Of a stretch of DNA of 64,000 bases, positions 29,754 through 40,304 are shown piece by piece. Source of the DNA: Gari tellinella (lineage: Eukaryota > Mollusca > Bivalvia > Cardiida > Psammobiidae). The notes beneath the pieces are model-generated. The model searched no databases and was not told where the DNA came from. It worked only from the letters and a program-made list of their open reading frames with translations. Each line of letters starts with the position of its first letter. The first letter of the stretch is position 1. The DNA lies in NCBI GenBank assembly GCA_922989275.2, contig OV277866.1, positions 37,713,246 through 37,777,245 of the forward strand. Reading direction: 5' to 3'. The translations under genes and the position numbers were made by a program.

Positions 29754-29856
29754 AGTGTCAAAGAGATTGAACCTGGTCAGAGCATGCGGCGTCTGACCAA
29801 GATCCAGACCGAGTGAAAATGTTGCTGTTGTCGACATAGGCAGTGAAAAGGCTAAA
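29754..29856. mobile_element. Family B right-half fragment
   Basis: GTGTCAAAGAGATTGAACC, GCGGCGTCTGACCAAGATCC, GGCAGTGAAAAGGCTAAAC. Confidence 0.5.
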
Positions 29857-30171
29857 CATTTCTATAATGTACAGTAGAAACTGGATCAACGCATCAGTAA
29901 GGCACACGTTGAATTTCGACAATTTGATCTCGCTTAAGTCGAATATACCCATATTTCAAAGTTAAAACGTTGAAATATACTTATGAAATATAGCCTTTTC
30001 TTGTGAAGAACAAAAATAAAGCAGACACAAAATCTATATAAACGTTTCTTGGATATTTTGTTTTTGTTTTCTTTTGTCCTGTAAGCCTATTCGACACTTT
30101 ATTCATTTTCATCTTTACCCAAGAGCAATAACTTGTTTTGTTTTGTATTCGGTCTAGCCTCAATAACGCTT

Positions 30172-30388
30172 TTAACCCCTTCACTGCCGTGACGTCATCA
30201 ATTTTACACAATTTTCGTCTGCTTTAATTTCACAAATTGAAAATTTAGGTATTTTGACTTTAGAAATATCAAATTGAGTGTCAAACAGTTTGGATCCTGA
30301 TCAGACGCCTCGTAACGCGGCGTCTGATCAGGATCTAAACTGTTTGCAAAAAGATGTCGTGCTTGGGGTAAGGCAGTGAAGGGGTTAA
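30172..30388. mobile_element. Family B2 MITE, TTAA-flanked
   Basis: TTAACCCCTTCACTGCCGTG to AAGGCAGTGAAGGGGTTAA, a 17-bp inverted repeat with TTAA at both ends; 217 bp. The core 1 right arm is perfect; the left arm has one change (CGCCTCGT). Confidence 0.95.
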
Positions 30389-30396
30389 AAACAATT

Positions 30397-31195
30397 TAAC
30401 CCATTACCCAATAAATACGCCTTTTTACGACGATAACTTATTCATCCACTGACGAAAATACGTTACGCAGAATAGTGGACACGCAGGTGGCCCACTTGCT
30501 CTCATTTTCGAGCATTAAAATAAGAAGGGCATTTTTACATAACTTGTAGTAACTTTTTTTTCTGGACAGATATCGTTCCTGTGCAAACGGCCTGTGTTAG
30601 CTTAAACAATTTCCTTTATGATGGAAGTTGTTTTGAAAAAATATTTTAATAAGATTTTGGTCCTTTTTTAAGTTTAAAAAGACACCTCTAAATCACATTA
30701 AACAAAGAGTAAAATGCTGAAAATAAGCCTCGACACGGATAATATAACACGACCTTGTGCATTTATACAAATCGATATCAATTCTGTGCAAACGGGCTCG
30801 TATACTTGACTATTTGTTCTTTCTTTTGATATAAATTTAAGAATTGTAAGTTAATGTTAATTTGGTCCTTTTTCAAATTGAAAATAAAATTAATATGTTC
30901 AAAGAGTCGTCGGGAGTTTCCGTAAATACCGAGCGGTAAGAGCCGAACATTGACGGGCACGCAAGCTAGCGTAGGACAGTTTATCGATAATCTATCGGTG
31001 TCCACTATTCTGCCTAACGATTCATTTTTATACAGCCATAAATATGTACCATAAGAAATATTTTCTATATCTTAAAGCAGACTTGAAATAAAGCAGAATG
31101 CGCCTGAAGGCGTATTCTACTTTACTTTCAACCTGCCTTAAATGATCATCTCTCTTTTAAACTAGAACAGGTTATGTGGTAATGAGTTGAACATA
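30397..31195. mobile_element. Family G MITE split by a 545-bp insertion
   Basis: The left end is TTAACCCATTACCCAATAAA, TACGCCTTTTTACGACG, up to GACGAAAATA at about 30460. The G sequence resumes near 31020 as TTCATTTTTATACAGCC and contains core 2 (TCTTAAAGCAGACTTGAAAT / ACTTTCAACCTGCCTTAA). It ends at GTGGTAATGAGTTGAA. Confidence 0.75.
30468..31012. mobile_element. 545-bp inverted-repeat element of unknown family
   Basis: CAGAATAGTGGACAC at the left and GTGTCCACTATTCTG at the right form a perfect 15-bp terminal inverted repeat. Flanks CGTTACG and CCTAACGA may be a diverged 7-8 bp target duplication (hAT-like, inference). The interior repeats TATC(G/A)TTC-TGTGCAAACGG twice, about 200 bp apart. 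No coding capacity is seen. Confidence 0.75.
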
Positions 31196-31204
31196 TAGTG
31201 TCTA

Positions 31205-31477
31205 TTAAATAGGACACTGGCAAACAGTGTAGACCCTGAGGTGACGCCGTGTTTCACGGCGTCTCGTCAGGGTCTACACTGTCGGCTATTGCATATGAAA
31301 ATGTTATGTTTAAATGCAAACTGCTTAACACTAGTACAAATGTATCGATATGTTTTAAGTCATAATTCATTGAATCTTACGTTGAAACGATCTTGTAAAC
31401 ATCACATTTGAAGCAGACGACAATGAAACGGTGAAGGGGTAAAAATATCGCAGATGATTTGGCAGTAAAAGAGTTAA
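31205..31477. mobile_element. Chimeric MITE: D/C-type hairpin with B right arm
   Basis: The hairpin GTGTAGACCCTGAGGTGACG / CGTCTCGTCAGGGTCTACAC, apex CCGTGTTTCACGG, is of the C/D box type. The sequence after 31310 is the B right arm (AAACTGCTTAACACTAG, GAAGCAGACGACAATGAAAC, GGTGAAGGGGTAAAAATATC) ending AAAAGAGTTAA. Confidence 0.65.
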
Positions 31478-31640
31478 TTTGGAAAAAATAACGTCTTTCC
31501 CACTACAGATGTCAAGCATCTAACGGTTTACACAATGGGAAATATCCTAAACATTCTCTGAATCTGCAGCTGGTTGTTATTTGTAGAGGAAAGAAGAAAT
31601 GAAAGTTGTTCATCTGTCAAAACCGATGCATTCATACAGA
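31478..31640. repeat. Duplicated segment, copy 1
   Basis: It begins with a family A right-end relic (GGAAAAAATAACGTCTTTC), then CAGATGTCAAGCATCTAACG, TGAATCTGCAGCTGGTTG and CATCTGTCAAAACCGATGCA. The same order recurs at 32270-32710. Confidence 0.65.
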
Positions 31641-31666
31641 ACGTAACGTTTATGTCATACAGCACC

Positions 31667-31878
31667 TTAACCCTCTCACTCTCAATGACGCCATAAAACT
31701 CGTTTGCAAACAGTTTGGGTCCTGATCAGACGCCGCGTAACGCGGCGTCTGATCAGGACCCATATTGTTTGATACTCGTTTCGAAATTTCGTTAGTCATA
31801 CTGCCTTATATCTAACTTTGAACAATATTGCAGACAACAATATAGAAGCAGACGACACTATGGCGGTGAAGGGGTTAA
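31667..31878. mobile_element. Family B MITE, TTAA-flanked
   Basis: TTAACCCTCTCACTCTCAA to ATGGCGGTGAAGGGGTTAA, 212 bp. The core has a GGGTCC box with a near-perfect mirror (GATCAGGACCCATATTG). Confidence 0.92.
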
Positions 31879-32069
31879 AACCTCTCGACAAATTAGATCA
31901 TGAAATGATTAACATCTGTAGCTGGTTTCACGAAAACTTTAGTACGGGCACATCTCTTTCCGCCAGTTATTTGATCGTGTTATTCAGCTCGATAACCATG
32001 CAATTGAGCCAAAAGAGAGACTTTATACGTTTCGTGAAACCGAGTATTAATAAACAGGCGAATTCTGAA

Positions 32070-32307
32070 TTACAATACGTTTTTATTTCCGTTTAAAATC
32101 AACTCAAATGCATCTCAATGAATTTACATATAGAATGTTGCAAAATTTTGAGAATTGCGAAGATTTATTAGAATTTGAATGACAAACAAATTTTAGCCTC
32201 GTCAAAACTTCGATTTCCATGGCGTCTGACCTGGCTCCAATCCTTTCCATAAGAGCATCATTGTTTAGAATAAAGACAATTAAGATAGAAAAAAGTGTTA
32301 TCCTCTG
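32070..32307 (+). mobile_element. Family A MITE, strongly decayed
   Basis: TATTTCCGTTTAAAATCAAC, TTTGAATGACAAACAAATTT, GCGTCTGACCTGGCTCCAA, AGTGTTATCCTCTGTA. It leads the second copy of the duplicated segment. Confidence 0.55.
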
Positions 32308-32710
32308 TAAAGATGTTAAGAATCTAACGGAACACAATGACAAATTTCCCAAACATCCAGTGAATCTGCATCTTATAACAGTTGTTATTACAGAGGAGAA
32401 GGCGTTATTCTTCTCCGTTTGAACGCTAACGAAACGCAAATGCAATGCAATAAAATTGAAAAAAAAAAAGTTTTCGACATGTCTCAAGATTTATTTTAAT
32501 TTGAGTGGCAAACAGTTTGGAGCCTGATCAGACGCCGGGTTACCCGGCGTCTGATCTGGCTCCAAACTGTTTGCAATGGAAATAATAGTTTTTAGCGTAA
32601 ACGCGTTTATTGGGAAAGAATAACGTCATCTCCACTGTAGTTGCTTTGGAAGGGGGAAATAAACTCAGTTCACCTGTCAAAACCAATGCATTTATACCAG
32701 ACAAATATTA
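32307..32710. repeat. Duplicated segment, copy 2, split by a family A element
   Basis: AGATGTTAAGAATCTAACGG, CAGTGAATCTGCATCTTATAA, GTTGTTATTA, then after the A element at 32389-32639: TTCACCTGTCAAAACCAATG, CATTTATACCAGAC. It matches 31505-31640 in order and orientation, about 790 bp away. Confidence 0.65.
32389..32639 (+). mobile_element. Family A MITE
   Basis: TACAGAGGAGAAGGCGTTATT to CGTCATCTCCACTGTA. Core 1 with TGATCAGACGCCGGG / CCCGGCGTCTGATCTGG. It is inserted in one copy of a duplication and absent from the other. Confidence 0.92.
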
Positions 32711-33585
32711 TATCATACCCTCAAAAAACGTACAATGCTGTTACAGTCATACATACCAAATCATACCAATCAGTGGGAGGAACGATAGCTTTCAGCAAGA
32801 AGAGGAAAAAGTGGGTGTCATATACATGCGTGTTCTGTTTTACTTCATATAGCTTGAAAAATAACAAATTACTCCATAGATATGCATTTGTACGCATTCT
32901 GTTCCTTCCCGCACTGAATAATATAGTTCCATTTTCATTTAGGAATGATTCGAATCTTTTTTGTCTTCATGGATGTATACTTTAATATTGTTTGTTTTCA
33001 TAACTTTTGCTAAGCTGTGATTGGCTGTATTTTTTTTCATAGCTCCATGAAAAAAATTATGCCGGGACTACTTTTTTCAGTCTTATGTAAACAAACATGT
33101 ATGTCAAGTGTTTTATACATGTCCAAATATTTTTGTTTGTAAATTTAAAAAAAATATATATAAAAAAAAACAACAACAAAAATCTATCTTATTTATATGC
33201 CCATACAAATAGCTAAAATAATAATAAAAAAAATACACAAATAAGGAAAGAGAACACTTGGGCGTCTGCTGCAACAGATCAGTAGAGACCAAAATCGCTG
33301 ACTTTGTGTATCCAAATTTCGATATTGGAATGGATTTCCTGGAACCCGATTTCAATTTGGAGGAGGTTATGGAAATTGACCAGATGGTTTTGGAATCCTT
33401 ATTAAAGGAAATGGTTGTATTTTCCTTTTGTTGGATGATCCTTTATTTGGCTGATATTTTCTTCATGTTTTCTTCAGTTGGATTCACATTATTTATTATA
33501 CACACTTTTTCATTAAATGGATTAAAATCTGAGCATAGTGTTCACACTTTTATACATATTTATATAGATTATTTACACTGATTTA
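32711..33585. other. No recognisable gene
   Basis: AT-rich sequence with A-runs at 33148-33180. The open frame at 33258-33581 (+, 107 residues) leads toward the Penelope remnant but has no motif I can place; its C-terminal part is hydrophobic and probably non-coding. Confidence 0.4.
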
Positions 33586-33589
33586 TATT

Positions 33590-34395
33590 GTTCATAAAAG
33601 AGTTCTGGAAGAGTTCACAGAACATATCAACAACATCGATCCACACATCAAATTTACCATCCAGAAAGAAGAGAGTGAACCCTTGGCTTTTCTTGACACC
33701 AATACCATCAGGAAATCGGACGGTACTCTCAAAACCACAGTGTTCAGAAAAGACACACATACATATCAGTATTTAGACTTTAATTCTGCACATCCAACTG
33801 AACACAAGCTTGGGTTGTGAGAACTCTACATCAGCGAGCAGAGATGGTAACATCAGAGAAAGGGGACCTCATAACAGAACGACAGCACATCAACAAAGCA
33901 CTGAGCGTGTGCAAATATCCAAGTTGGGCTATGAGAAAAGTCGCCAAGAGCCTTAATAACAAAAAGGATAAGAACAAGAAAGACGTTAGTGGGAGGAGAG
34001 ATTCAAAAGGAAGCATTGTACTACCCTATATCAAAGGAAAGGCTGAGACACTGAAGAGAGTTTTCAGAAAACACAAAATTAATGTGTGCTTTAAGCCCCA
34101 TAGAACTCTCCGCCAGATTTTAGTTCACCCAAAGGACAAAACTAAGAAAGAGGAAGTGTGTGGCCCGATATATCACATCAAATGTGAGGGTAGTGACAGT
34201 GCCTAGTGTGAGAAGGATTATATAGGGGACACTGAAAGGAACCTGAGGGCAAGGTTCATGGAACACAGGAGACCAAGTTCCAGCACCAGTGAGGTTTCGC
34301 GGCATGTAAATAAAGACTGTCCTGGACACAGTGCAGACATCGATTCTGTGAGAATTCTAGACCGGGCACCCTTATGGTTCGAGAGGGGCATAAAA
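33590..34395 (+). pseudogene. Penelope-like retroelement 3' remnant (RT end plus GIY-YIG)
   Basis: Frame 1 (33590-33819) encodes FTEHINNIDPHIKFTIQ, EPLAFLDTNTIRKSDGTLKT, VFRKDTHTYQYLDF and HPTEHKLGL, then a stop. This is the end of the reverse transcriptase as found in Penelope-like elements. A 1-nt loss at about 33816 shifts the continuation VVRTLHQRAEMVTSE into the next frame (33817-34206). That frame continues through a charged linker and CFKPHRTLRQILVHPKDKT to PIYHIKCEG. After an in-frame TAG at 34204 comes YIGDTERNLRARFMEHR and SRHVNKDCPGH: the GIY-YIG endonuclease with its Tyr, Arg and metal-region residues. The upstream reverse transcriptase core is absent, so this is a 5'-truncated dead copy, which is common for this class. 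Confidence 0.85.
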
Positions 34396-34469
34396 TAATC
34401 TATTTACATTCGAGCTTACAGGTGAAAGCTCTTAGGTAATAGTTTTCAATTTTGTGTGTGAATTTGATT

Positions 34470-34687
34470 TGCGTAAATTGCCACTCGTCATTTTGTATTT
34501 TCTGTCAAAATTTCCATAATGTGACTTTGAGAAAAAACAGCAGACGACACTTTTAAGCAGACGATATTGCAGCAGTGAAAGTGTTAGACATACATGTTGT
34601 AAATATCTTTTTTGTTACAGCGGCAAGCGTTGTTGTAATGAGGGACTCGTTGTTCAGGGGTCGTTTTAGGGAAGGGAGCACTGATCA
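34470..34687. mobile_element. Family E right-half fragment
   Basis: CCACTCGTCATTTTGTATTT, AACAGCAGACGACACTTTTA, AGCAGACGATATTGCAGCAG, GGGAAGGGAGCACTG. It lies just downstream of the Penelope remnant. Confidence 0.65.
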
Positions 34688-34839
34688 TAACGTGCTAAAG
34701 GTGTATGCCGAAAAAAATGATGTTTATCTGTAGCCATGGGAAATTAGTTTGGCAACTGTTGAACTTTTTAAGGAGTTTTTCAAACATTAACAACTGTACT
34801 CTGAATGCGATGAAATGCGACTGGAGACGTCGTTATTCA

Positions 34840-35091
34840 TACAGTGGAAAAACGTTATTCTTTCCCGTTTTAACGCAAACGAAACACAAACGCCTTGTAA
34901 TAAAATGTAAAAAATAACAGCTTTTTTTACATATCTGACTTATGTATTTTTATACGAGTGGCAAACAGTTTGGAGCCTGATCAGACGCCGGGTAACCCGG
35001 CGTCTGATCTGGCTCAAAACTGTTTGTTATGGAAATAATAGTTTTAGCGTAAACGCGTTTATTGGGAAAGAATAGCGTTTTCTCCACTGTA
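34840..35091 (+). mobile_element. Family A MITE
   Basis: TACAGTGGAAAAACGTTATT to GCGTTTTCTCCACTGTA. Core 1 with the T/A arm mismatch; right arm ends GGCTCAAAACTG. Confidence 0.93.
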
Positions 35092-35168
35092 CGTGTGTAT
35101 TGTTCATTAACCCTCCGTCCTGGTGGTGCATAATTTTGAGGTTAAAATCATTATCACCAGGAAAATAT

Positions 35169-35355
35169 TTAACTCTTTGCATGCTGGGTATTCTTTTCAT
35201 CTGCAATACTTGTCGTCTGCAACTGTTTTAAAGATTTAATTTTATAAATTTCTTTTTAAAACAAGGTCAGAGCGTCAAACATATTGGATCCTAATGAGAC
35301 GCCGCGTAACGCGGCGTCTCATCTTGATCCAAACTGTTTTCAATGCAAAGAGTAA
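35169..35355. mobile_element. Family B3 MITE
   Basis: TTAACTCTTTGCATGCTGGG; core TTGGATCCTAATGAGACGCC / GGCGTCTCATCTTGATCC; right end AATGCAAAGAGTAAG without TTAA. It uses the AATGAG variant instead of GATCAG. Confidence 0.8.
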
Positions 35356-35360
35356 GTGAT

Positions 35361-35606
35361 AATATAAACGTTATTCTTTCCCGTTTAAACGCAAACGAAA
35401 CGCAAAACGCAATACACTAAAACGTAGAAAAGTACAACTTTTGGACAATTCTGCTAATTCATATTTATCTAGGAGGCAAACAGTTTGGAGCCTGATCAGA
35501 CGCCGGGTTACCCGGCGTCTGATCTGGCTCCAAACTGTTTGCGATAGAAATAATAGTTTTGGTGTAGACGCGTTTATTGGGAAAGAATAACGTTTTCTCC
35601 ACTGTA
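35361..35606 (+). mobile_element. Family A MITE
   Basis: AACGTTATTCTTTCCCG to AACGTTTTCTCCACTGTA; the left CAGTGGAGAA is lost. Core intact with the family mismatch. Confidence 0.88.
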
Positions 35607-35712
35607 TATCCAGAGTTTAAACATATTAATCTCATAACTATCAGATAAGAACTGTACAGATATTCTTAATCAGACTGATAAAACTAATGCCAAGAGAATG
35701 TGCTACATCATG

Positions 35713-35922
35713 TACAGTAAAACCTCGGTATTACGACCACTAAAATGAAGGCTAATTGATTGTATAATAGACAGGTGACAGCTTAAAGCAAGGTGACAAA
35801 GAAACAGAAAGCTCCTGAAGGAGCTTTCTGTTTCACTGTCACCTTGCTTTAAGCGGTCACCTACCGTAAACACTCTAATAATTAACATAATTTAGTGGTC
35901 GTAATAGAGAGGTTTTACTGTA
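35713..35922. mobile_element. Family F MITE, complete
   Basis: TACAGTAAAACCTCGGTATT to GTAATAGAGAGGTTTTACTGTA, TA-flanked, 210 bp. Core 2: CAGCTTAAAGCAAGGTGAC, AGAAAGCTCCTGAAGGAGCT, then the mirror CACCTTGCTTTAAGCGG. Best example of the family. Confidence 0.93.
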
Positions 35923-35997
35923 TTTCTATTATGAAGCGGTTTGTAGATTCGTTTTTGTTTGATTTAGGTTGATGACCTCTCATGAGATATGACCAAA

Positions 35998-36140
35998 CTC
36001 GGTACTCTACGTATAGAGATCGTTGATTTTCGCAAACTTACGAAACGTACAGAACCATGGTTTAGCATGGTTCAGAACAGACCGACAGTTGACCATTACA
36101 GTAGATTGCTCTCCATAGAGTACAGATATTGACCAACATT
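35998..36140. repeat. Family L palindromic repeat
   Basis: CTCGGTACTCTACGTATAG, AGAACCATGGTTTAGCATGG, TTCAGAACAGACCGACAG. It is related to 14706-14870, with the same CCATG...CATGG apex. Confidence 0.5.
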
Positions 36141-36218
36141 GATCCAATGTAAGTATAGGAGCCCCGAATTTTAAGGCCTCGCTTTATCTTGTTTTATGCC
36201 GTTATCATTTTCCTACCT

Positions 36219-36365
36219 GGGGCCCGTTCAAGAGGCGTTTATGAAACGTCGTACATGTACGACAACAACGATCGCAAGTCTGAACATTTATAAACATGCA
36301 TCTTATATCTGATTTATTCATCTTATCCTGTATCGCGACATCTCTTTTGAATCGATGGGCCACCG
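36219..36365. repeat. Family J relic
   Basis: GGGGCCCGTTCAAGAGGCG, TATGAAACGTCGTACATG, TATCTGATTTATTCATCTTA and GCGACATCTCTTTTGAATCG. The right half is missing. Confidence 0.55.
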
Positions 36366-36418
36366 GATAACACCAGGTCTGATCAAACTCCAAATTCTTT
36401 GACATTTAGACTTCTATC

Positions 36419-36668
36419 TACAGTGGAGAATCTGTTATTCTTTCCCAATAATCGCGTTTACGCTAAAACTATTATTTGCAGTGCAAACAGTTTGGAGCCA
36501 GATCAGACGCCGGGTAACCCGGCGTCTGATCAGGCTCCAAACTGTTTGCCACCAAGATAAACATGAAATATCAGAATTGTCCAAAAGTTGTTCTTTTCTA
36601 CGTTTTAGTGCCTTGCGTTTGCGTACGTTTGCGTTTAAACGGGAAAGAATAACAGATTCTCCACTGTA
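36419..36668 (-). mobile_element. Family A MITE
   Basis: TACAGTGGAGAATCTG to CAGATTCTCCACTGTA. Core intact (AGATCAGACGCCGGGTAACC / GATCAGGCTCC). Confidence 0.95.
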
Positions 36669-37815
36669 TCTACAAAGTTAAAAATACCCTGTTATTTTCT
36701 ACATTTTATCGTATTGTGTATAGTCTATTTTCGTATTTCAAATGTAAATTATTTATATCTTCCCTACTTTAGTGCAAGTTGACATAACGTGCATGAGTAT
36801 TTCCCCGGTGTTTCAGAGAGATGGCCGTACTAGATAGATCTATGACAGATGTAACGACTGCACGCAACAATTATGGAATATAAAGTCAATTTTGTATTTA
36901 ACCGAAAGCACCTACGGTACGTGCAAGAATTGGGCGCATATCCCATTAAAAAGTAACGATATTGAGCGTATATGTTAAAAGGCATTAAAATGTTGTATAC
37001 GTTCTTGCCTTTTATAGAATATAATAGAATAGAATCTTTATTATGCAATAATTCTAACATGAGCCATGATCATAGCAACAATAAACACATATCAGGTAAA
37101 ACGGTATGGCAAGTTGGCGTTTGGCAGAATACTTTTGGACTACGTATAGTTTTTCAAGAATTAACCAATTTCTCGAGTTTCAAAATATGATTTATTATCG
37201 TAATCTGTTTTGGATACGGGAGAGACAGGCCCATACACATATGGCCTTTTGCCGACGGTAAATGTGCATGTATCAAATCATACTTTGCCAGAACACCATA
37301 TACATGTATATCAGTTTCGAAAATAAAGTTTTCATAAAAACCCGTTTCAAGAAGATTTCTGCACAAATATGCTTAACGGGGGCGTTTTTAATATAATAAT
37401 GTCCATTATTATTTATATACAATGTACATGGCAGCGGGACATACCCTGCAAATAAGAGGTCACATGAAAAATCCGAAATCAACGCCACCTCTTGTATCAC
37501 AGTATCAAACCTCATAACACTTAAACGTGTTTGAAAACATTTTATGTCATATTGCTGGTAAGATTTCGAACATAAAAGCATGCTGTCCTAAGTGTCCTTA
37601 GAGAATTCTATTTTTGTTCATAACATGAAATGAGATAGGTCATTCTTCGCAAGCGTTAAGTGGTTAAGTGATGTTGATGGTGATGATGATTTTAGCGTCT
37701 GTATTACTGTGGGGGAAGTTAGTCTGACAATTATTTTTGTCAGTTGTTATTGTGCTAATATGCTATTTATTCCTATGTATAAAGTGTTTACTGATATATG
37801 TGCTACCACTTATAA
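36669..37815. other. No recognisable gene or repeat
   Basis: About 1.1 kb of unique-looking DNA, one of the longer stretches without a MITE. Open frames at 36830-37060 (-), 37154-37366 (-) and 37273-37581 (-) overlap each other and show no motif I recognise. A weak (GATGGT)n word lies at 37670-37690. Confidence 0.4.
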
Positions 37816-37818
37816 GAA

Positions 37819-38113
37819 CAGTGCTCCCTCTCTACAACGACACCCAATAGGGGAAACAGTATGTGCGTTGTTCGGAGGGAGTCGTTATAGGGAGGGAACA
37901 ATGACAATTGCAAACGGCTTAAATCAAGCTGTTTGTCACCAGTCATTATGTTTTTTTCTGTCAAAATGTCCAAAGTGTGATCTTTGGAAAAACAGCAGAC
38001 GACAATTTTAAGCAGACGATATTGCAGAAGTGAAAGTATTAAACATATAATTGTCTTGTTTGGGGAAGAGCGGCAAGTTTCGTTGTAAGGAGGGAGTCGT
38101 TGTTCGGAGGGTA
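37819..38113. mobile_element. Family E MITE with minimal core
   Basis: ACAGTGCTCCCTCTCTACAA to GGAGTCGTTGTTCGGAGGG. The palindrome is reduced to GCAAACGGCTTAAATCAAGC + TGTTTG; the whole GACGCCG apex is gone. Confidence 0.8.
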
Positions 38114-38148
38114 GAATATGACATCAATGCCTCCTCTGTCAAGGCGAG

Positions 38149-38417
38149 ACAGTTGAGAGGACGTGATTCATTCTCGTCCAAGCGAAACGCAAACGCAATG
38201 TACAAGAATGTCAAAAATGTAGAAAATGACATGTTGACAGTTATTACTATTATTTTTTTTAAAAATGATTGGCAAACATTTGGTGTCTGATCAGACGCCG
38301 GGTTACCCGGCGACTGATCTGGTTCCAAATTGTTTGCAATGGAAAAAATATAGTATAGTAAAATATAATAAATGCGTTTATTGGGCAAGAATATTTAATA
38401 ACGTCTCCTCTACTGTA
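38149..38417 (+). mobile_element. Family A MITE
   Basis: CAGTTGAGAGGACGTGATTC to ACGTCTCCTCTACTGTA. Core GGTGTCTGATCAGACGCCGG / CCGGCGACTGATCTGGTTCC. It abuts the family E end. Confidence 0.85.
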
Positions 38418-38656
38418 CTTCTGGGTAACATCTAAGTATGTCATACATTCATATTCAACAAACATGGAACCTGATGCCTGGAATAATCTAATTACATTTG
38501 GCATGTCAATTTAAAACCAAACGATAAACTAACAACTTGAATACATGTAGTTCTGTTAAAATGTGTATCTAACAAATGCACGAGCATTAGGGCTGTCTTT
38601 ATAGAGGTAATGTGGCTTATTCAATTCAAGTTTCTATGCCAGACCTAATTGATTAT

Positions 38657-39032
38657 TATATAACGCTTCCTCTCTACAAAGACAACCAATGTGAGACACA
38701 TATTGTGTGTGTTGTTGTTCGGAAGGAGTCGTTATAGAAAGGGAAAATTAAGACTAAGCATACATTTGCAAACAGCTTGCATCCAGATCAGACGCCGCGT
38801 GACGCGGCGTCTACTCTAGATTCAAGCTGTTTGTCATTCGTCATTATATTTATTCCAGCAAAATATCCACTTACATGTAACTTTAAGGAAAAACAGCAGA
38901 CAATAATTTTAAGCAGATGATATTGCAGCAGTAAAAGCGTAAGACATAACTGTCCCGTTTAGGGAATTGCGGTAAGGGTCGTTGTTAGGAGGGTCATTGT
39001 TTGGAGGGCCGTTGTAGAGAGGGAACACTGTA
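38657..39032. mobile_element. Family E MITE
   Basis: TATAACGCTTCCTCTCTAC to TTGTAGAGAGGGAACACTGTA. Core GCATCCAGATCAGACGCCGC / GCGGCGTCTACTCTAGATTC. Confidence 0.85.
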
Positions 39033-39272
39033 TATGAAAATAATAAAAAATACTCTTTCTTAGAAAACAATGGAGAAATGAAAAAAATATATATTAAAAT
39101 GGTTGTTTACAATGGGAAAATTTGTAGTAGCACAGATAAGTACTAGTAAAATGACCAAGAACTACTTATACATGTTACATGTACTATAGTATGTGTTGTT
39201 ACTCAAAAAAAAAAAAAAGTCATGATGACATATACTTTATTTTGTGACTGAGATGAAACAAAGAAAATACAT

Positions 39273-39473
39273 GACAACCTCTCCATAACGACAGCCAAAC
39301 ATAAGGGCCATTGATTGTATCAAAGACAAGAGACAGCTTAAACCAAGGCAAAAATAATACAGAACTCTCTTAAAGGAGCTTTATGTTTTACTTTCATCTT
39401 GCTTTCAACAGTTACCTGTCTTAGACATCTATATAATATAATTAACACAGTTTGGTGAGGTAATAGAGGGGCT
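39273..39473. mobile_element. Family F MITE, decayed
   Basis: ACAACCTCTCCATAACGACA at the left, GGTAATAGAGGGGCTTA at the right. Core 2 with AACTCTCTTAAAGGAGCTTT apex. It abuts a family A copy. Confidence 0.7.
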
Positions 39474-39716
39474 TACAGTGGAGATCCCGTTTAAACGCAA
39501 ACGTACGCAAACGCAAACGCAAAGCACTAAAACGTAGAAAAGGACAACTTTTGGACAATTCTGATAATTCATGTTTATCTTGGTGGCAAACAGTTTGGAG
39601 CCTGATCAGACGCCGGGTTACCCGGCGTCTGATCTGGCTCCAAACTGTTTGCAGTAGAAATAATAGTTTTAGCGTAAACGCGTTTATTGGGAAAGAATAA
39701 CAGATTCTCCACTGTA
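39474..39716 (+). mobile_element. Family A MITE
   Basis: TACAGTGGAGATCCCGTTTA (a short deletion removes TATTCTTT) to CAGATTCTCCACTGTA. Core intact with the family mismatch. Confidence 0.92.
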
Positions 39717-40004
39717 AATGTATGCATGTACGTGATTGTTAAAAAACAAGTAAACAGCAATAGTCGCGGTGACAAATATTTATTTGATGATTGAGATGCA
39801 ACAAAGGAAATACAAGTGCATGCATCACACATCTAGACATGCACTGAACTGATAAGCAACCAAGCAAGTGTTTTGTCTCGTTATGCATGGAGGAAAAAGA
39901 CAAAACCCACCAACTATCGTAATGTCTGCTTTCATCTCAGTGTTGAATCACTGGCATAACTTTGAATTAGTGCACTTAGAAACGCATTTTCCATAGAGTG
40001 CTTG

Positions 40005-40242
40005 TACAGTGAAGAAGATGCTATTCTATCCCAATAAACACTTTTATACATTTGCATTTCAAGGGCAAACAGTTTGGAGCCAGATCAGACGCCGGGTAAC
40101 CCGGCGTCTGATCAGGATCCAAACTGGTTTGCCACTCAAGTTAAAACAAATCATCAAAGTTTTCAAGAAAATATCATTTTCTATATTATATTGCGCTGTG
40201 GTTGGCGTTTCGTTTCTTTTAAACGGGAAAGAGTACTGTCGT
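40005..40242 (-). mobile_element. Family A MITE
   Basis: TACAGTGAAGAAGATGCTATT to GGGAAAGAGTACTGTCGTA, with the end shortened. Core left AGATCAGACGCCGGG, right GATCAGGATCC. Confidence 0.85.
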
Positions 40243-40304
40243 ACATAATTCCATATCATATCAATAAAAATAGATCACAACATAAGCAGACGATATTGTA
40301 CATT

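Noticed and set aside
33258..33581. 107-residue frame upstream of the Penelope remnant
   Set aside because: No reverse transcriptase core motif is visible and the second half is hydrophobic AT-rich read-through. I could not join it to the remnant.
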